60,749 nt of DNA from Asparagopsis taxiformis (Eukaryota; Rhodophyta; Florideophyceae; Bonnemaisoniales; Bonnemaisoniaceae). Under the pieces are notes generated by a model. That model had not been told where the DNA came from. It saw only the letters and a list, made by a program, of their open reading frames with translations, and did not search any database. Each line of letters opens with the position of its first letter. Positions within the stretch are counted from its first letter, which is position 1. Location: the NCBI GenBank assembly GCA_030407315.1, contig JALQPE010002036.1, forward strand, positions 1-60,749. The letters are read 5' to 3'. Below are positions 18,573 through 29,400 of this stretch, in pieces. Position numbers and translations under genes: made by a program.

Positions 18573-18602
18573 ATATATTGTTAGCAATATATAAATTTAT
18601 AT
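18573..18602. repeat. AT-rich palindrome pair
   Basis: ATATATTG TTAG CAATATAT (18573-18592) overlaps by four bases ATATAAATTTATAT (18589-18602). AT-rich inverted repeats arise easily by chance, so this pair is weaker than its neighbours. Confidence 0.6.
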
Positions 18603-18742
18603 GAACAATATTGTACCGAGTAGTAATAGAAAGCTAGCCTGCCCTCGGAGGGTGTCTATTTCCTCTAGTGGTGATAGAAAAAGGTCCGCCATCGAGGAAA
18701 GATGGACCACCATGTGTAATAGAACGAGTAGAAAAGTTGATG

Positions 18743-18804
18743 GAGCATATATGCTCTCACCCACAACTGTACTCCTGAACTATAGTTCAGGAGTACAGTT
18801 GTGG
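18743..18804. repeat. Palindrome pair (14 + 44 bp)
   Basis: GAGCATATATGCTC (18743-18756) is followed after four bases by a perfect 44-bp palindrome at 18761-18804 with arm CCACAACTGTACTCCTGAAC plus TA. Confidence 0.93.
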
Positions 18805-19009
18805 ATGAGACAGACCTTTCAAACACCAGCGGTAAGAGGCCGAAACCAGCTTCCCATGAGCTTCTGTACCTCGCATTCTCCAGATTCATACTTTGAGACA
18901 GGATAGACATGGATGTAGAGGATATGAAACGGTATCGGAAGCAGTAGTCTGATCGGTTCTCTGTTCCCGAAGAAATACTTCCAGGAATATCCAGAGTGTA
19001 GGATAAGAT

Positions 19010-19065
19010 GACATGGAAAGAACACGAGTCGATCAACTCCTGTTCTTTCCATGTCTTCGAAGACA
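19010..19065. repeat. Abutting palindrome pair (46 + 14 bp)
   Basis: 19010-19055 is a 46-bp palindrome with two mismatched pairs (arm starts GACATGGAAAGAACA). It overlaps by four bases the perfect TGTCTTCGAAGACA at 19052-19065. Confidence 0.9.
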
Positions 19066-19139
19066 GAAACCGGCAGCACGCCTGAAGGGCAGAACCCTTT
19101 GTGACCTCCTCAGGTTTAGAGCAATCACGGAAAGCAGAA

Positions 19140-19191
19140 GTACGGGAGGTGCCGGATGTTTAACCATCCGGTACCTCCAGTACCAATTGGT
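19140..19191. repeat. Abutting palindrome pair (44 + 10 bp)
   Basis: 19140-19183 has 19-nt arms with two mismatches (GTACGGGAGGTGCCGGATG) around a 6-nt centre. It overlaps by two bases ACCAATTGGT at 19182-19191. Confidence 0.85.
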
Positions 19192-19228
19192 CAGAAGAGG
19201 TCCACCGGACGCCTTTGGCGAGATACCC

Positions 19229-19293
19229 GAGAATATTCTCAGGCAAATCTACTTCTCATCCATATGGATGAGAAGAGACTTACTACTAGTAGT
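19229..19293. repeat. Cluster of three perfect palindromes (12, 24, 12 bp)
   Basis: GAGAATATTCTC (19229-19240), a perfect 24-mer with half-site CTTCTCATCCAT (19252-19275) and ACTACTAGTAGT (19282-19293) lie 6 to 11 nt apart. Confidence 0.9.
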
Positions 19294-19410
19294 TTTGCTT
19301 GCACATTCGTAAACAGCTGTAGAACTGGAGAGCTTCACAGTCACCGACGAGTAGTGGTTGTATAGGGAGAAGAAGCACGGGTGGAAGGATGTGCAAAGAT
19401 GATTGAGAAA

Positions 19411-19452
19411 TGGGTCAACGATAGTGCACCATGGTGTACTATCGTTGACCCA
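19411..19452. repeat. 42-bp palindrome, one mismatch
   Basis: The arms are 21 nt (left arm starts TGGGTCAACGATAGTGCACC) with one mismatched pair and no loop. Confidence 0.93.
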
Positions 19453-19568
19453 CTTCACTAGAAAACCAAGATACCATATTGGATACTGGTTTACTTGAGA
19501 CACACGCTTGTCCAGGAAGAGGAAGAGAGGGGCAATACACCGTTCGGAACCACCTGAAGCCGTTTTTT

Positions 19569-20640
19569 CATACTCGACTTAGTCGAGCAAAACTCAATCT
19601 GGGTAGCAAACTAGTCCGGATTGAGTTTTGCTCGACCAGTTCCAGTATGACAAATATTTGGCCCCTCCGCAGATTTCGCTCTAGTCTACGAATACGCCGG
19701 TAATTACAATGTAATTGAAGTAATTGCAATTACATTTGTTGGAGCACACTAGATTCTCGAGACCGACTCGCTGGCGAGATAATTACTTCCCGTAATTGGT
19801 AGTTGAAATTGACACTGAATTGCAATTACTTCAATTACAATGTAATTACCAGCATATTTAGAAACTAGAGTGAATTCCATGGGGGGCTCGAAAAATTTGT
19901 CATACCGAAATTGGTCGAGTAAAACTCAATCCGGGAAACGGACTAGGCCGGATTGAGTTTTGCTCGACCAATTCCGGTATGACAAATTTTTTGACCCTCC
20001 CATGAAATTTGCTCTAGTTTATGAATATGGTATTAATTCCATTATAATTGAAGTAATTGCAACTGACTATCAATTTCAACTACTAATTACGGAAAGTAAT
20101 TATCTCGCCTGCTAGTCGGTCTCAAGAATCAAGTGTGCTCCAAAAAATGTAATTACAATTACTTCAATTACATTGTAATTACCAGCATATTCGTAAACTA
20201 GAGTGAAATCTACAGGGGGGGTCAAAAAATTTGTCATACCGGATTTGGTCGAGTAAAACTCAATCCGGGAAACGGACTAGGCCGGATTGAGTTTTGCTTG
20301 ACCAATTCCGGTATGACAAATTTTTTGAGCCCCCCATGGAATTCACTCTAGTTTCTAAATATGCTGGTAATTATATTTTAATTGAAGTAATTGCAATTGA
20401 GTGTCAATTTCAACTACTAATTACGGAAAGTAATTATCTCGCCAGCGAGTCGGTCTCGAGAATCTAGTATGCTCCAAAAAACGTAATTACAATTACTTCA
20501 ATTACATTGTAATTACCAGTATATTCGTAAACTAGAGTGAAATCTGCAGGGGCGTCAAAAATTTGTCATATGGGAATTAGTCGAGCAAAACTCAATCTGG
20601 AAAGCAAGCAACGCCGGATTGAGTATTGCCAAACTAGTCT
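19569..20640. repeat. H/K array: alternating large inverted-repeat modules
   Basis: Module H is a hairpin of about 100 bp with arms around GTCATACCGGAATTGGTCGA and CAAAACTCAATCCGG and a 13-nt loop (GAAACGGACTAGG). Copies are at 19569-19649 (diverged), 19892-19990, 20224-20326 and about 20560-20627 (truncated). Between them are K modules of about 170-200 bp with AT-rich inverted ends (GGTAATTACAATGTAATTG...) and a unique centre (GGAGCACACTAGATTCTCGA). K1 is inverted relative to K2 and K3, so K1-H-K2 is one giant imperfect palindrome. No coding signal is seen. Confidence 0.9.
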
Positions 20641-20675
20641 TTGGGCTGTAACGTCCATCCATAGTCACCCACAAC

Positions 20676-22058
20676 ATGTCTACTAGTCCTCCAGCCTCAC
20701 CCGCTTTGGATGCGACGCCTATGCTCTTTGCCCCTCTCCACACCATACAATTCCCTCATACCTCCTCCCAACGAAAACAACGACCTGCTCTGCGAAATAG
20801 AAGAGATGTACTCCGCACTTCTTCAACGGTTTCTCGCTCCTATCCATGATGGATTGGCCGCTTTGCGCTATCTCGCTTCAATTCTAGAGGGTACCAACAC
20901 GCGTGGCGTTTCATGCCGGGACCGCGGTCCCGACATGCACATTGCTTGCCAGGTCGTGAACAGCATTTTCACCAACAAAGCCACCGTCTCCCGCTTTGTA
21001 GCTCACTGCACCATAAAGGAATTGGCGAGGACTGGCACTCCGTTCGAAAACTCCTCTGCAAACCCTTCTCAACCTTCCAATTCATGTCCAGCTCTGCTCC
21101 TCGCCGCGTTGTCCTTCTCCCAATTCTCTTCCGCCCCTTCAGACATCACACAGTCCAAGCGGTCCCTCATCACCAGCCCTGTCGGGAAGAAACACGTCTA
21201 CCTTCAGCGGTCCATCGTCGGCTCTGCTTTCTTGTCGATGGCCAATGACCATATCGTTAGGTGGAAGGATTCAACCATGCGCAAGGCAGGACTAGCAGAC
21301 CCTGGAGAAGAAGATGACCTTAAAATGTCGACAGAACTCCGCAGCTATCCACTTCGAAACGCGACTGTTGTGCCTCTGAACAAGCCCGCCTGGGTGCGCC
21401 TCCCAACTCAAGCTCTTCGCGAAGCATTTGCTCTCGCGATGCCTACCGACGAAGACAACCTCTTCGTGCCCCCTTCAAAGCGGAAAAGACTATCTACCGA
21501 CTCCGACATGGAATCCATTCCAGCTCCCTCACTCTCGTCCCCCACTTTCAGAAATTCCGGTCTCGCTCCCGCCGACACTGCACCAGTTCTAATCGCTACT
21601 TCCGCGCTGCGTGCACTCACAAAGTTCTTCAACAACGCCAGAAAGACTGTGAAACTGGAGCTCCTCAAATCGTCCTTCTTTCTTCTCCACCAAGACTTCG
21701 GCGCCGCTCTCCTCGAAAATCCTGCGAGCAGAAACCATGGCTCGTTCATGACTGGAAGCAATGAGCTCCCCATTCGTCCTCCCGATTCCATTCCGACCAC
21801 AACGAGAGCGTACGGAAACAGTGCCGAAGCACACAGAGTTTATGAAGAAAACGACAAAATCTTCAACGCTTTCACACTCGGCTGTGAGGACCTCATGGTT
21901 CAGCTCACCTATACTGTTTCCGTCACAGACACAGATGCTGTCTCCTCATCCCCCAGTACCTCAAAGCAGAGAAAAGCGGTGATAAAATTCTCCTTCCTCA
22001 CTACCGCCATGATTCTTCTCAGCAGTCTCACTCAGTGCAATCAACGTCACATTCTCTG
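20676..22058 (+). pseudogene. Unrecognised gene, 5' part, interrupted by Ty3 insertion
   Basis: The long frame from 20710 encodes about 450 residues before the LTR. It is rich in Ser/Pro/Leu with a helical N-terminus (ENNDLLCEIEEMYSALLQRF) and motifs such as VVPLNKPAWVRLPTQALREA, PPSKRKRLS (a possible nuclear signal) and ALRALTKFFNNARKTV. I do not recognise a family. An upstream ATG at 20676 starts a plausible leader (MSTSPPASPALDATPMLF) in another frame, so one indel or a small intron may sit near 20780. The frame runs exactly to the Ty3 insertion site and resumes in the same frame after the second LTR at 35260. It lies next to the palindrome field and could be the accessory gene of element 2 or a host gene. 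Confidence 0.6.
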
Positions 22059-22861
22059 TGTGGTACAATTTATTCGGTCGACGCGCGCGCGCTCTTAACG
22101 ACTGCGTCTGGCTGAGTCCGCATGCATCCGCGAATTAGTTAGTTAGTAAGCGAGCGTACGCGTAGCGATCCGATTACGTGTCACGGCGCGCCCGAGCGAG
22201 CGCGTGCGCGCGAACGAACCTGCGAGCTTGGCGCCACGTGTAGCGCCTTTTGCGAATTTCCCTTTATTTCCCCTTTTTTTGGGTTTTTTATGACGAAAGT
22301 CTTTTTCCCAAATATTTCCCTTTTTGCGTGCGAGCGAGCGGCCGCCGGCCGGCCGCGCAAGGACAACCTGTCCTTAGTAGTTAGCTATTAATGGTCGTTC
22401 CGCTTCGCACCTTACCAATAAACAGCCAGCATCTTCACAGCTACGAGTTAAGCGTTTAGCGAATCGCGAGGACCGATTGCGTTGAAACGTTGCGTGCGGG
22501 TTGCTCACGATCGCCGACGTTCGCGTGCGCGCTGCGCATAAACCGATCGTCGAACCGCGTCGCACCGCGATAGCGCGCGTTGCGTCGCACGCCACTAGGC
22601 CAGGGATTTACGACCCCTGTGTGGATCGCGTTGTGCTCGAGTTTACTCGGTGATCTCCCCCTGAGATCACGGCTTGCGCCGGCCCGCGAATCCCGTGTTG
22701 CGATCGTTCCCTACGCGTTCCGCCGTTGTACCACCCGTTCGCCAGCGCGACCGAGCGACGCGCGAAACGCAAGTTCAACCAGCGCGTTACGGTTCACCTC
22801 GCCCTGACACGGCTGCAATTCTAGAACTCCCTTAGCGATCGCCACCCCGGCTGGTCCTACA
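22059..22861 (+). repeat. Ty3 5' LTR
   Basis: 803 bp, TG...CA ends, nearly identical to 34454-35254. It is preceded by target-site copy CTCTG. The adjacent interior (22862 onward) has no TGG-type tRNA primer site; CTAGAATTGC at 22878-22887 is the inverse of GCAATTCTAG inside this LTR at about 22815. Confidence 0.95.
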
Positions 22862-23438
22862 ACTAGTCTCTCCACCTAGAATTGCGCGAACCGACGTGCG
22901 AACTCAGCGAAGCACAGAAACTCCGCTTGGGGAAAACACGGGACGCCAAACCTATCGCTTACTCTAATTCTTCTTTTATCCGTTCGTCGTGCGCGACAGC
23001 GAGGGCGATTGACGCGTGCGCGCGTATCGCTATCCCGGAAGCGGTGCTATAGCCTCTCTGGTTTGTATAACTACCCTACCTCTACTACGACGATTCGCCG
23101 CGCGGAACGACGCGATCGAAGACCCAGCGCGTGCGCGCGCTAGTTCGCAACCCTAACGCGGGTTCGGCGGTGCCGAAAATATTGGGTTCGCGAGCGATCG
23201 GGACCCGTCTTTGCGCGTTCCGAGCGAGGAAGAAGCCCTCCGGCGAGCGAACTCGTCCCCCTCACCCTTACTACGCGCGCCCGATACGCAGAAAATTTTC
23301 GGGAAGCGCTTCCCTTTTTACTTCCCAATTTTTCGACGCGCCGACGCGAGATTTTGACGCGCGCCGAATTCCCCTTTCTCCTTCCCCATCATCCCCTTTT
23401 CCCTTTTCCCTAGGCGACGATCGAACGCAACCGCGCCG

Positions 23439-24764
23439 ATGGATCCATCCGCGCCCGAGCGATCGAACGCGCCGACCGAACCGCCGCCAGTCGCGTCGCA
23501 AACGCACGCAGTCGACGCGCTGGTCGCTTCACATATCCCTGACCCTACCGCTTCTCCGTGGCCGCCGCTACCGACGCAAGCGCTCGCGAGCATCGACGAC
23601 GACGCGCAAACGTCCGACGATGGCGCCGCAACGAAGCGCGAAGCCGAGTTCCGCGTTTCTGACGTGCACGCTACGCCGTCCGCAACGCTTCCGAGCTTGG
23701 TTCGACAAGTAGTGGACGACCCTACGTTCCAATGCATGCTCCAGGCTGAAGTACGAGCTGCGGTGGACCGCGCCATCAAGGGCCAATCGCGTGGACTAAC
23801 GGCTCAGATGAGGGCTCAAGTCCACAACCTAATCGTCACTACGATGGACTCCCGCGAGGAGCAAAATATTGAACGCGCGAACGTCGCTGCGCGCGAAAAC
23901 CGAACGCGAACCGCAGCGCGCGCGACCCCTACGAACTACGCGCGCGACGCGGACCCCGAAGGATGGCTGGAACTGGCGCGCCAGGACCTGTCATTCGACG
24001 ACCACCCGCGTTCGGATAGCGACATTGGACCCGCACATCCCGGGCTGGTAGAGATCCAGCCGTTGAACGAGCTGTTCACGCGCGCGCTTTCGTACCGCAC
24101 GTATCGCTTGCGTAATACGGACCGCGCGTTTAACCGAACGATTGCGAGCGAATTGGCTAACACCGCGAAAATGGTGCGCCATTCGATGCAGGGAGAGAAT
24201 TTCACGGGCGCTGACGGAATCGCCGTGCTATCGTTCCTGAAGTATTTCAAGAGCGCATGCGACGACACCGGCGTATCCGAAGGCGCAGCGTTGCCGATTC
24301 TCAAGTATTTCCTCGCCGACGAGGCGCGCGACACGTTCCAAACGTACGTGGGACGAACGTTCCGAGGAGCTCGCGCGGGCATCGACTCGATTACGTGCTA
24401 CGCGGAAGCCGTTCAGTGGCTCCTGCTAACCTATGCGCGCGAAGGCGACGTCGCGCAAGCGTATCGTGACGTGGCGCAACAAACGCAAGACCCGAAGGAA
24501 ACCGAGACACAATTCGCTACGAGACTACGACGCCGCGCGCTGCGCTGCGGCGATGCGTTTAGCGAGCGAACGCTTGTTTCTATTTTCGTCGATGGTCTAC
24601 GACCCTATGCGCAACACCTCGTACGGGACGCGCTGTCTCGCGACCCGCGTCGATACACCTTTCGAGAGCTAGTCTCTATGGCGCAGAGCCACGGAGACAC
24701 GCACCGAGCGATGACGCCGACGACTCGCGCGCGACCGCTATTAAGGCGAACGCCTGCGCTCTAG
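23439..24764 (+). CDS. Ty3 gag, capsid part, ending at an in-frame amber codon
   Basis: The ATG at 23439 starts MDPSAPERSN. The 441-residue product has a Pro-rich leader, then a helical gag/capsid region (DPEGWLELARQDLSF, ADGIAVLSFLKYFKSAC, ETETQFATRLRRRALRCGD, LVSIFVDGLRPYAQHLVRDAL) typical of Ty3/gypsy retrotransposon gag. The frame ends with TAG at 24762-24764, and the same frame immediately continues (24765-25409) into the zinc knuckle. The capsid ends without its nucleocapsid unless the stop is read through. The element is young and otherwise intact, so readthrough deserves thought, but a simple nonsense mutation is also possible. Confidence 0.88.
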   Translation: MDPSAPERSNAPTEPPPVASQTHAVDALVASHIPDPTASPWPPLPTQALASIDDDAQTSDDGAATKREAEFRVSDVHATPSATLPSLVRQVVDDPTFQCMLQAEVRAAVDRAIKGQSRGLTAQMRAQVHNLIVTTMDSREEQNIERANVAARENRTRTAARATPTNYARDADPEGWLELARQDLSFDDHPRSDSDIGPAHPGLVEIQPLNELFTRALSYRTYRLRNTDRAFNRTIASELANTAKMVRHSMQGENFTGADGIAVLSFLKYFKSACDDTGVSEGAALPILKYFLADEARDTFQTYVGRTFRGARAGIDSITCYAEAVQWLLLTYAREGDVAQAYRDVAQQTQDPKETETQFATRLRRRALRCGDAFSERTLVSIFVDGLRPYAQHLVRDALSRDPRRYTFRELVSMAQSHGDTHRAMTPTTRARPLLRRTPAL

Positions 24765-25409
24765 GTGGAAGAGGAGGAGACACCAACGGTGCAAGCACTG
24801 ACCGTGGGGCATACCCCGCCATCAGGCTTCTCATCGCCAAACGTCTCAACCTCCGCCGCGACGCCGCACGCTCCGCGCGAACGGAAGTTCTCGACCCCGA
24901 GCCCCATGCGAAGTCCAACCGCGCTGGGCACCCCTTCGTCGAATTATCGCACGCCACGCTCTCGCGACGCATCGCCCGCCGACCGCTCGCGACGCTTTGC
25001 GCATAACGACGACCGAGAACGCGAACGCGCGGGACCGTACACGGCGCACATACCGCGTGCAACTTACCCACCGCCTATCGTGAGGCAGACGGCACCGGCC
25101 GACACGTCTCGCACAGCGGCGTTCCGCTGTCTGATATGCCGGAAGTTTGGACACCCCATGGTAAGCTGCCCGCTGCTCTCATCCGAGCAACAGGCCGCGA
25201 TTCGCGAGATGCATAGCCACGCGCGCCTAACGCCCGAAGAACTGAACCTGCAGCGTAACGTTCAGGTTTTCGAAGTTTCCGCGGACGATGACGCACGCGA
25301 GCGCGAAAGCGAACGCACGCGCGAAGACGACGCGCACGACGGCGAGCAGCTCACGCCCCACTCGGTTCGCTTCGCAGAAGACCCGGGAAACGCCTACGAG
25401 GAGTCGTAG
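24765..25409 (+). CDS. Ty3 gag continuation with CCHC zinc knuckle
   Basis: This frame is in phase with the preceding gag and begins right after the TAG, with no ATG of its own at the junction. It encodes a Ser/Arg/Pro-rich basic region and a single zinc knuckle, CLICRKFGHPMVSC (C-x2-C-x4-H-x4-C), the nucleocapsid feature of gag. An acidic tail follows (SADDDARERESERTREDD). Position and phase argue that it is the C-terminal part of one gag protein. The protease lies in a different frame 45 nt downstream. Confidence 0.8.
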   Translation: MEEEETPTVQALTVGHTPPSGFSSPNVSTSAATPHAPRERKFSTPSPMRSPTALGTPSSNYRTPRSRDASPADRSRRFAHNDDRERERAGPYTAHIPRATYPPPIVRQTAPADTSRTAAFRCLICRKFGHPMVSCPLLSSEQQAAIREMHSHARLTPEELNLQRNVQVFEVSADDDARERESERTREDDAHDGEQLTPHSVRFAEDPGNAYEES

Positions 25410-25453
25410 CGGGTGGGCCGACTCCTCCTCACTCAACGGACACGCGACGCGCG

Positions 25454-26392
25454 ATGACGCAACCGCCGCGCGAAAAACCGCCTCCGTTACCACCCGAAAC
25501 AGTGGTCCTGTTTCAGACCCCTACCGCGAACTACAAACTCGAGATACGCGTCGGATATAATCTACGCACGGCCACCGTGGTGACCGCTGTGCTTGATACC
25601 GGCGCGGGCCCGAGCCTCATTCGCGAGAACGTATTAGGCGCTGATTGGAAGCGCCACGCTACGCCGCCAACGCTGCGCTGCGCGATTATCGACGCGAATG
25701 GACGACGCCTCGCGCCGAACGCGTCGTTGCGACTTAGCGTTCTCCTAGGTGCCCGCGCGCACCTTCAAACTTTCCTGGTGATGCCGCGCTTATCCGTCCC
25801 TTGCATTCTGGGAGCAGACTTCATCGACCGCGTGGTTCGGATGATCTATACTGGGCCGCAGCGCGCGTTGCGAACCCGCTATGGGGACCACGTTCCGATG
25901 CTCCCACACACGCCGACGAAACCGCGCCGCGCACCGACCCCCAAGACTACCCGACCGACAGATTTCGCACCAATCCGCGTTGCGCGCCGCACGTCGATTC
26001 CGCCGCACGCGACGCAAGCTATCGAAGTCACCACGGGCGCTGACGGACGCTGCATCATGATACCCGCGACTGACCTCTACGGGCAGAAGCTGCTCCGTCT
26101 AGCCAACGGTGAAACGCTGGTTAAAAGGAACGTGCCCTTCAGCGTGCAAGTGCACAACGCCGGCACCCGCCTACAGATATTGCCCAAAGGCATGAAGGTG
26201 GGCGCCGCAGTGCCCAACCCCGTAGGTTGGTTGCCTACAAGTTGCACAAGAGGCGCCGACACCACAAGACCGACCGCCCGACGATGCGACGCCATGCAAC
26301 GCGACGAACCCGCCGGACCTGCGCGAAGCCGACGGAATTGCGAACGCGACGCCGCATTGGGAAGACCTCTTACGCGCGACACTACGCGATGA
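25454..26392 (+). CDS. Ty3 aspartic protease
   Basis: The catalytic loop VLDTGAGPSLI is near residue 49 and the second hallmark ILGADFIDRVV is about residue 117, giving a retropepsin-type domain. The middle part continues with a linker. From about 26225 the correct coding frame appears to move to the pol frame, where VGCLQVAQEAPTPQDRPPDD leads on to the RT; the last 55 residues of this frame are therefore probably not made. A frame change separates it from gag as well. Confidence 0.85.
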   Translation: MTQPPREKPPPLPPETVVLFQTPTANYKLEIRVGYNLRTATVVTAVLDTGAGPSLIRENVLGADWKRHATPPTLRCAIIDANGRRLAPNASLRLSVLLGARAHLQTFLVMPRLSVPCILGADFIDRVVRMIYTGPQRALRTRYGDHVPMLPHTPTKPRRAPTPKTTRPTDFAPIRVARRTSIPPHATQAIEVTTGADGRCIMIPATDLYGQKLLRLANGETLVKRNVPFSVQVHNAGTRLQILPKGMKVGAAVPNPVGWLPTSCTRGADTTRPTARRCDAMQRDEPAGPARSRRNCERDAALGRPLTRDTTR

Positions 26393-26429
26393 GCGAGTAG
26401 ACGACGACCTACACGCGCGAATTATCGAG

Positions 26430-29400
26430 ATGCTGCGAAAGCACGAGCGCATGTGGAATGGCACGCTCGGAGCCATCCACGCGACAGAGCACCGCATCGA
26501 ACTGGTTCCGGGGGCGACCCCCGTCAACCAACCGCCGTACCGCGCCGGACACGCGTCGCGCGAAATTATCCGTACGCAAGTGGATAAGATGCTCCGCGCT
26601 GGAGTGATCGAACCTGCTACATCGGAATGGGCGAGCCCGGTTGTAGTCGTGCCTAAGAAGGACGGGACTTCCCGCTTCTGCATCGACTATCGCCGCTTAA
26701 ACGCCGCTACCGTGAAGGACGCGTATCCGATTCCGCGCATGGACGACTGCGTCGACTCGCTCGGTAACGCGACGGTTTTCACTACACTGGACTGCAATTA
26801 TGGATACTGGCAGATCCCAGTAGCGCACGCCGACCGCGACAAAACTACGTTTACGTCGCATGTTGGTACGTATCGCTTCCGCCGCATGCCCTTCGGACTG
26901 TCGAACGCGCCCGCGACGTTTCAGCGCGCGCTCGATATCTTGCTCGCGAACGTGAAATGGCAGCACTGCCTAGTCTACCTGGATGACGTAATCATCTTCT
27001 CCGCAGACGTAAACGCGCACGTGCATCACGTCGATGAGATACTGGGAATCCTCGGACGCGCTGGCGTTTCGCTTAAATTCGCGAAGACCGAGTTCTTCAA
27101 GCGCTCGGTGGACTATCTGGGACACACTATTTCGCCAGGGAAGCTATCCGTACCGACGACGAAATGCGACGCGCTACGCGATGCGACGTATCCGACGACG
27201 AAAACGCAGCTGCGCAGCTTCCTGGGGACGTGCAATGTATACCGCCGATTCGTCGAGAAATTCGCGTTCATAGCCGCGCCGCTTACGCAGTTGTTGAAGA
27301 AGGACCAAGGAGATAACCTACCCGCGCCGACGCCAGAGCAAACGCGCGCGTTCGAGTCATTGCGACAAGCGATGCTATCTCCACCTATCCTTCGTCTACC
27401 GCGCGAAGGGCATCCGTATGTGCTCGACACCGACGCGTCGCAAGGACAAATCGGGTGCGCGTTACTACAGCTGGACACCGACGACGACGTACTACATCCA
27501 GTCGGATACTGGTCGCGCACGCTTAACGACGCGGAGCGTAATTACTCGACGACGGAACGCGAATGCCTCGCCGTGGTATGGGCTGTGTTAGTATTACGCG
27601 CATATCTAGAAGGACGGAAGTTCACGGTTCGCACGGACCATAATTCGCTGCGCTGGATTCTAAATATGACCTCCGCGGAAGGACGACTCGCGTGCTGGCG
27701 ATTGCGACTCGCCGAGTTCGAGTTCGACGTCGAATATAAAAAGGGTAAACGCCATGTTATCGCCGACGCGCTCTCGCGAATGGCCACGCGAAGCGGCGAC
27801 GAGACGGAAATACCGGACGAGATACCCTGCTTCGACGCCGCGAATATCGTTGAACCGCACGCGGACGCTTACGTTCGAGCCGACGCCGCGCTACTATGCG
27901 ACTACGCCGAATATTATCCTAGCCTGGATTGTCTGCTGACATCTCGAGCATGTATCGAACCACCCGTATCCGCTGACGAGTGGATACGCGAGCAGGCTAC
28001 GGACGAGTTCTGCCAAAACGCGAAACGCGACGTCGAAACCGAGCCGCAGTCGCGTTTTCACCTATCCCCCGATGGAATTCTAATAAGGACCGCTCCGCTC
28101 GACAACGCCACGCAGATAGTCGTTCCCGAAGCGATTAAGGGGCGTATTCTGCGAGCTAACCACTACGCGGTAACTGCGGGACACCCGGGCGCGCGGCGCA
28201 TGTACGACGCAATTCGACGCGCATACTACTGGCCGATGATGAGCGTCGACGTCTACACTACAGTGAGACAGTGCGACGCGTGCGCACGTAATCGCGTTAC
28301 GCAATATCGCCATACGAACGCCCTGAAGCTCTTTCCCGCAACGCGCCCGCTCGAAGACGTCGCCATCGATATTCTGGGTCCGCTACCCGAGACTCCGCGC
28401 CAACGCCGCTTCGTACTCGTAATCGCCGATCGCTATAGCAAACTTTGCCGACTCATCGCGCTTGGACGCGTATCTGCGCTCGCCGTCGCGAAGGCCTTTT
28501 GCAGAGACTGGGTCTTTGTATACGGACCGCCGCGCACGCTGCTTTCTGACAACGGACCGCAGTTTCGCTCGAAGTTATTTCAGGAAACGTGCGCGCTTAT
28601 GGGAACGCGAAACATATTCACGACGACGTACCATCCGCAATCGAACGGACAAGTCGAGCGAATGAATCGTACCATCGTCGCGACGCTGCGCCATTACGTC
28701 GACGAAGAGCGAAAGGACTGGGATGAGCATTTGGATGCGCTAGCGTACGCCTACAATCGTGCGATACACCGCTCGACGAATACGTCGCCGTTCGAGCTCA
28801 CGCTCACGCGCTACCCTGTGTCGCTGGGTACGGAACAGGTGGACACGATTCGCAGTACGCCATTCCTTCGTATGGAATTCCTAGCGCGGCTATCAGACGC
28901 CTACGCGCGCGCGGCGAGCGCGTTGAAGAAGGCGCAAGCGCGATATAAACGAGACTTCGACCGCGGTGTACGCGCGGTGAATAAGGATATTAAAGTGGGT
29001 GACCAAGTGTACTTGGATACCCGCGCGGGAGCGACGACGCAAGCGCAGCGAAGTGAAGAGACGCGCGCATCGAAACTGGATTACCCAGTCTCTGGCCCTT
29101 TCCCCGTAATAGGTTGTCATGGCCATACTTACGAAATCGTAATAGACGGCGTACCCGAACTCGTTAGCTCCGATCGTATCCGCTTCGCGCCGCGTGATGC
29201 GACAAGCGCGCCTGATTCGCCCGGCGGCGAGGAAGATACCAACGACGCGGAGAACGCCGACGACGCGACACGGCGGAACGAACGCGACCTCGATGATACG
29301 CGCAAGGTCAACCCGGAGTCAGAGTACGGGGCGCGCGAATTTATGATTGATAAACTAACGGCCGAAGGCATCGATAACGCTGGCGCGTCCGTCTTCCGCG

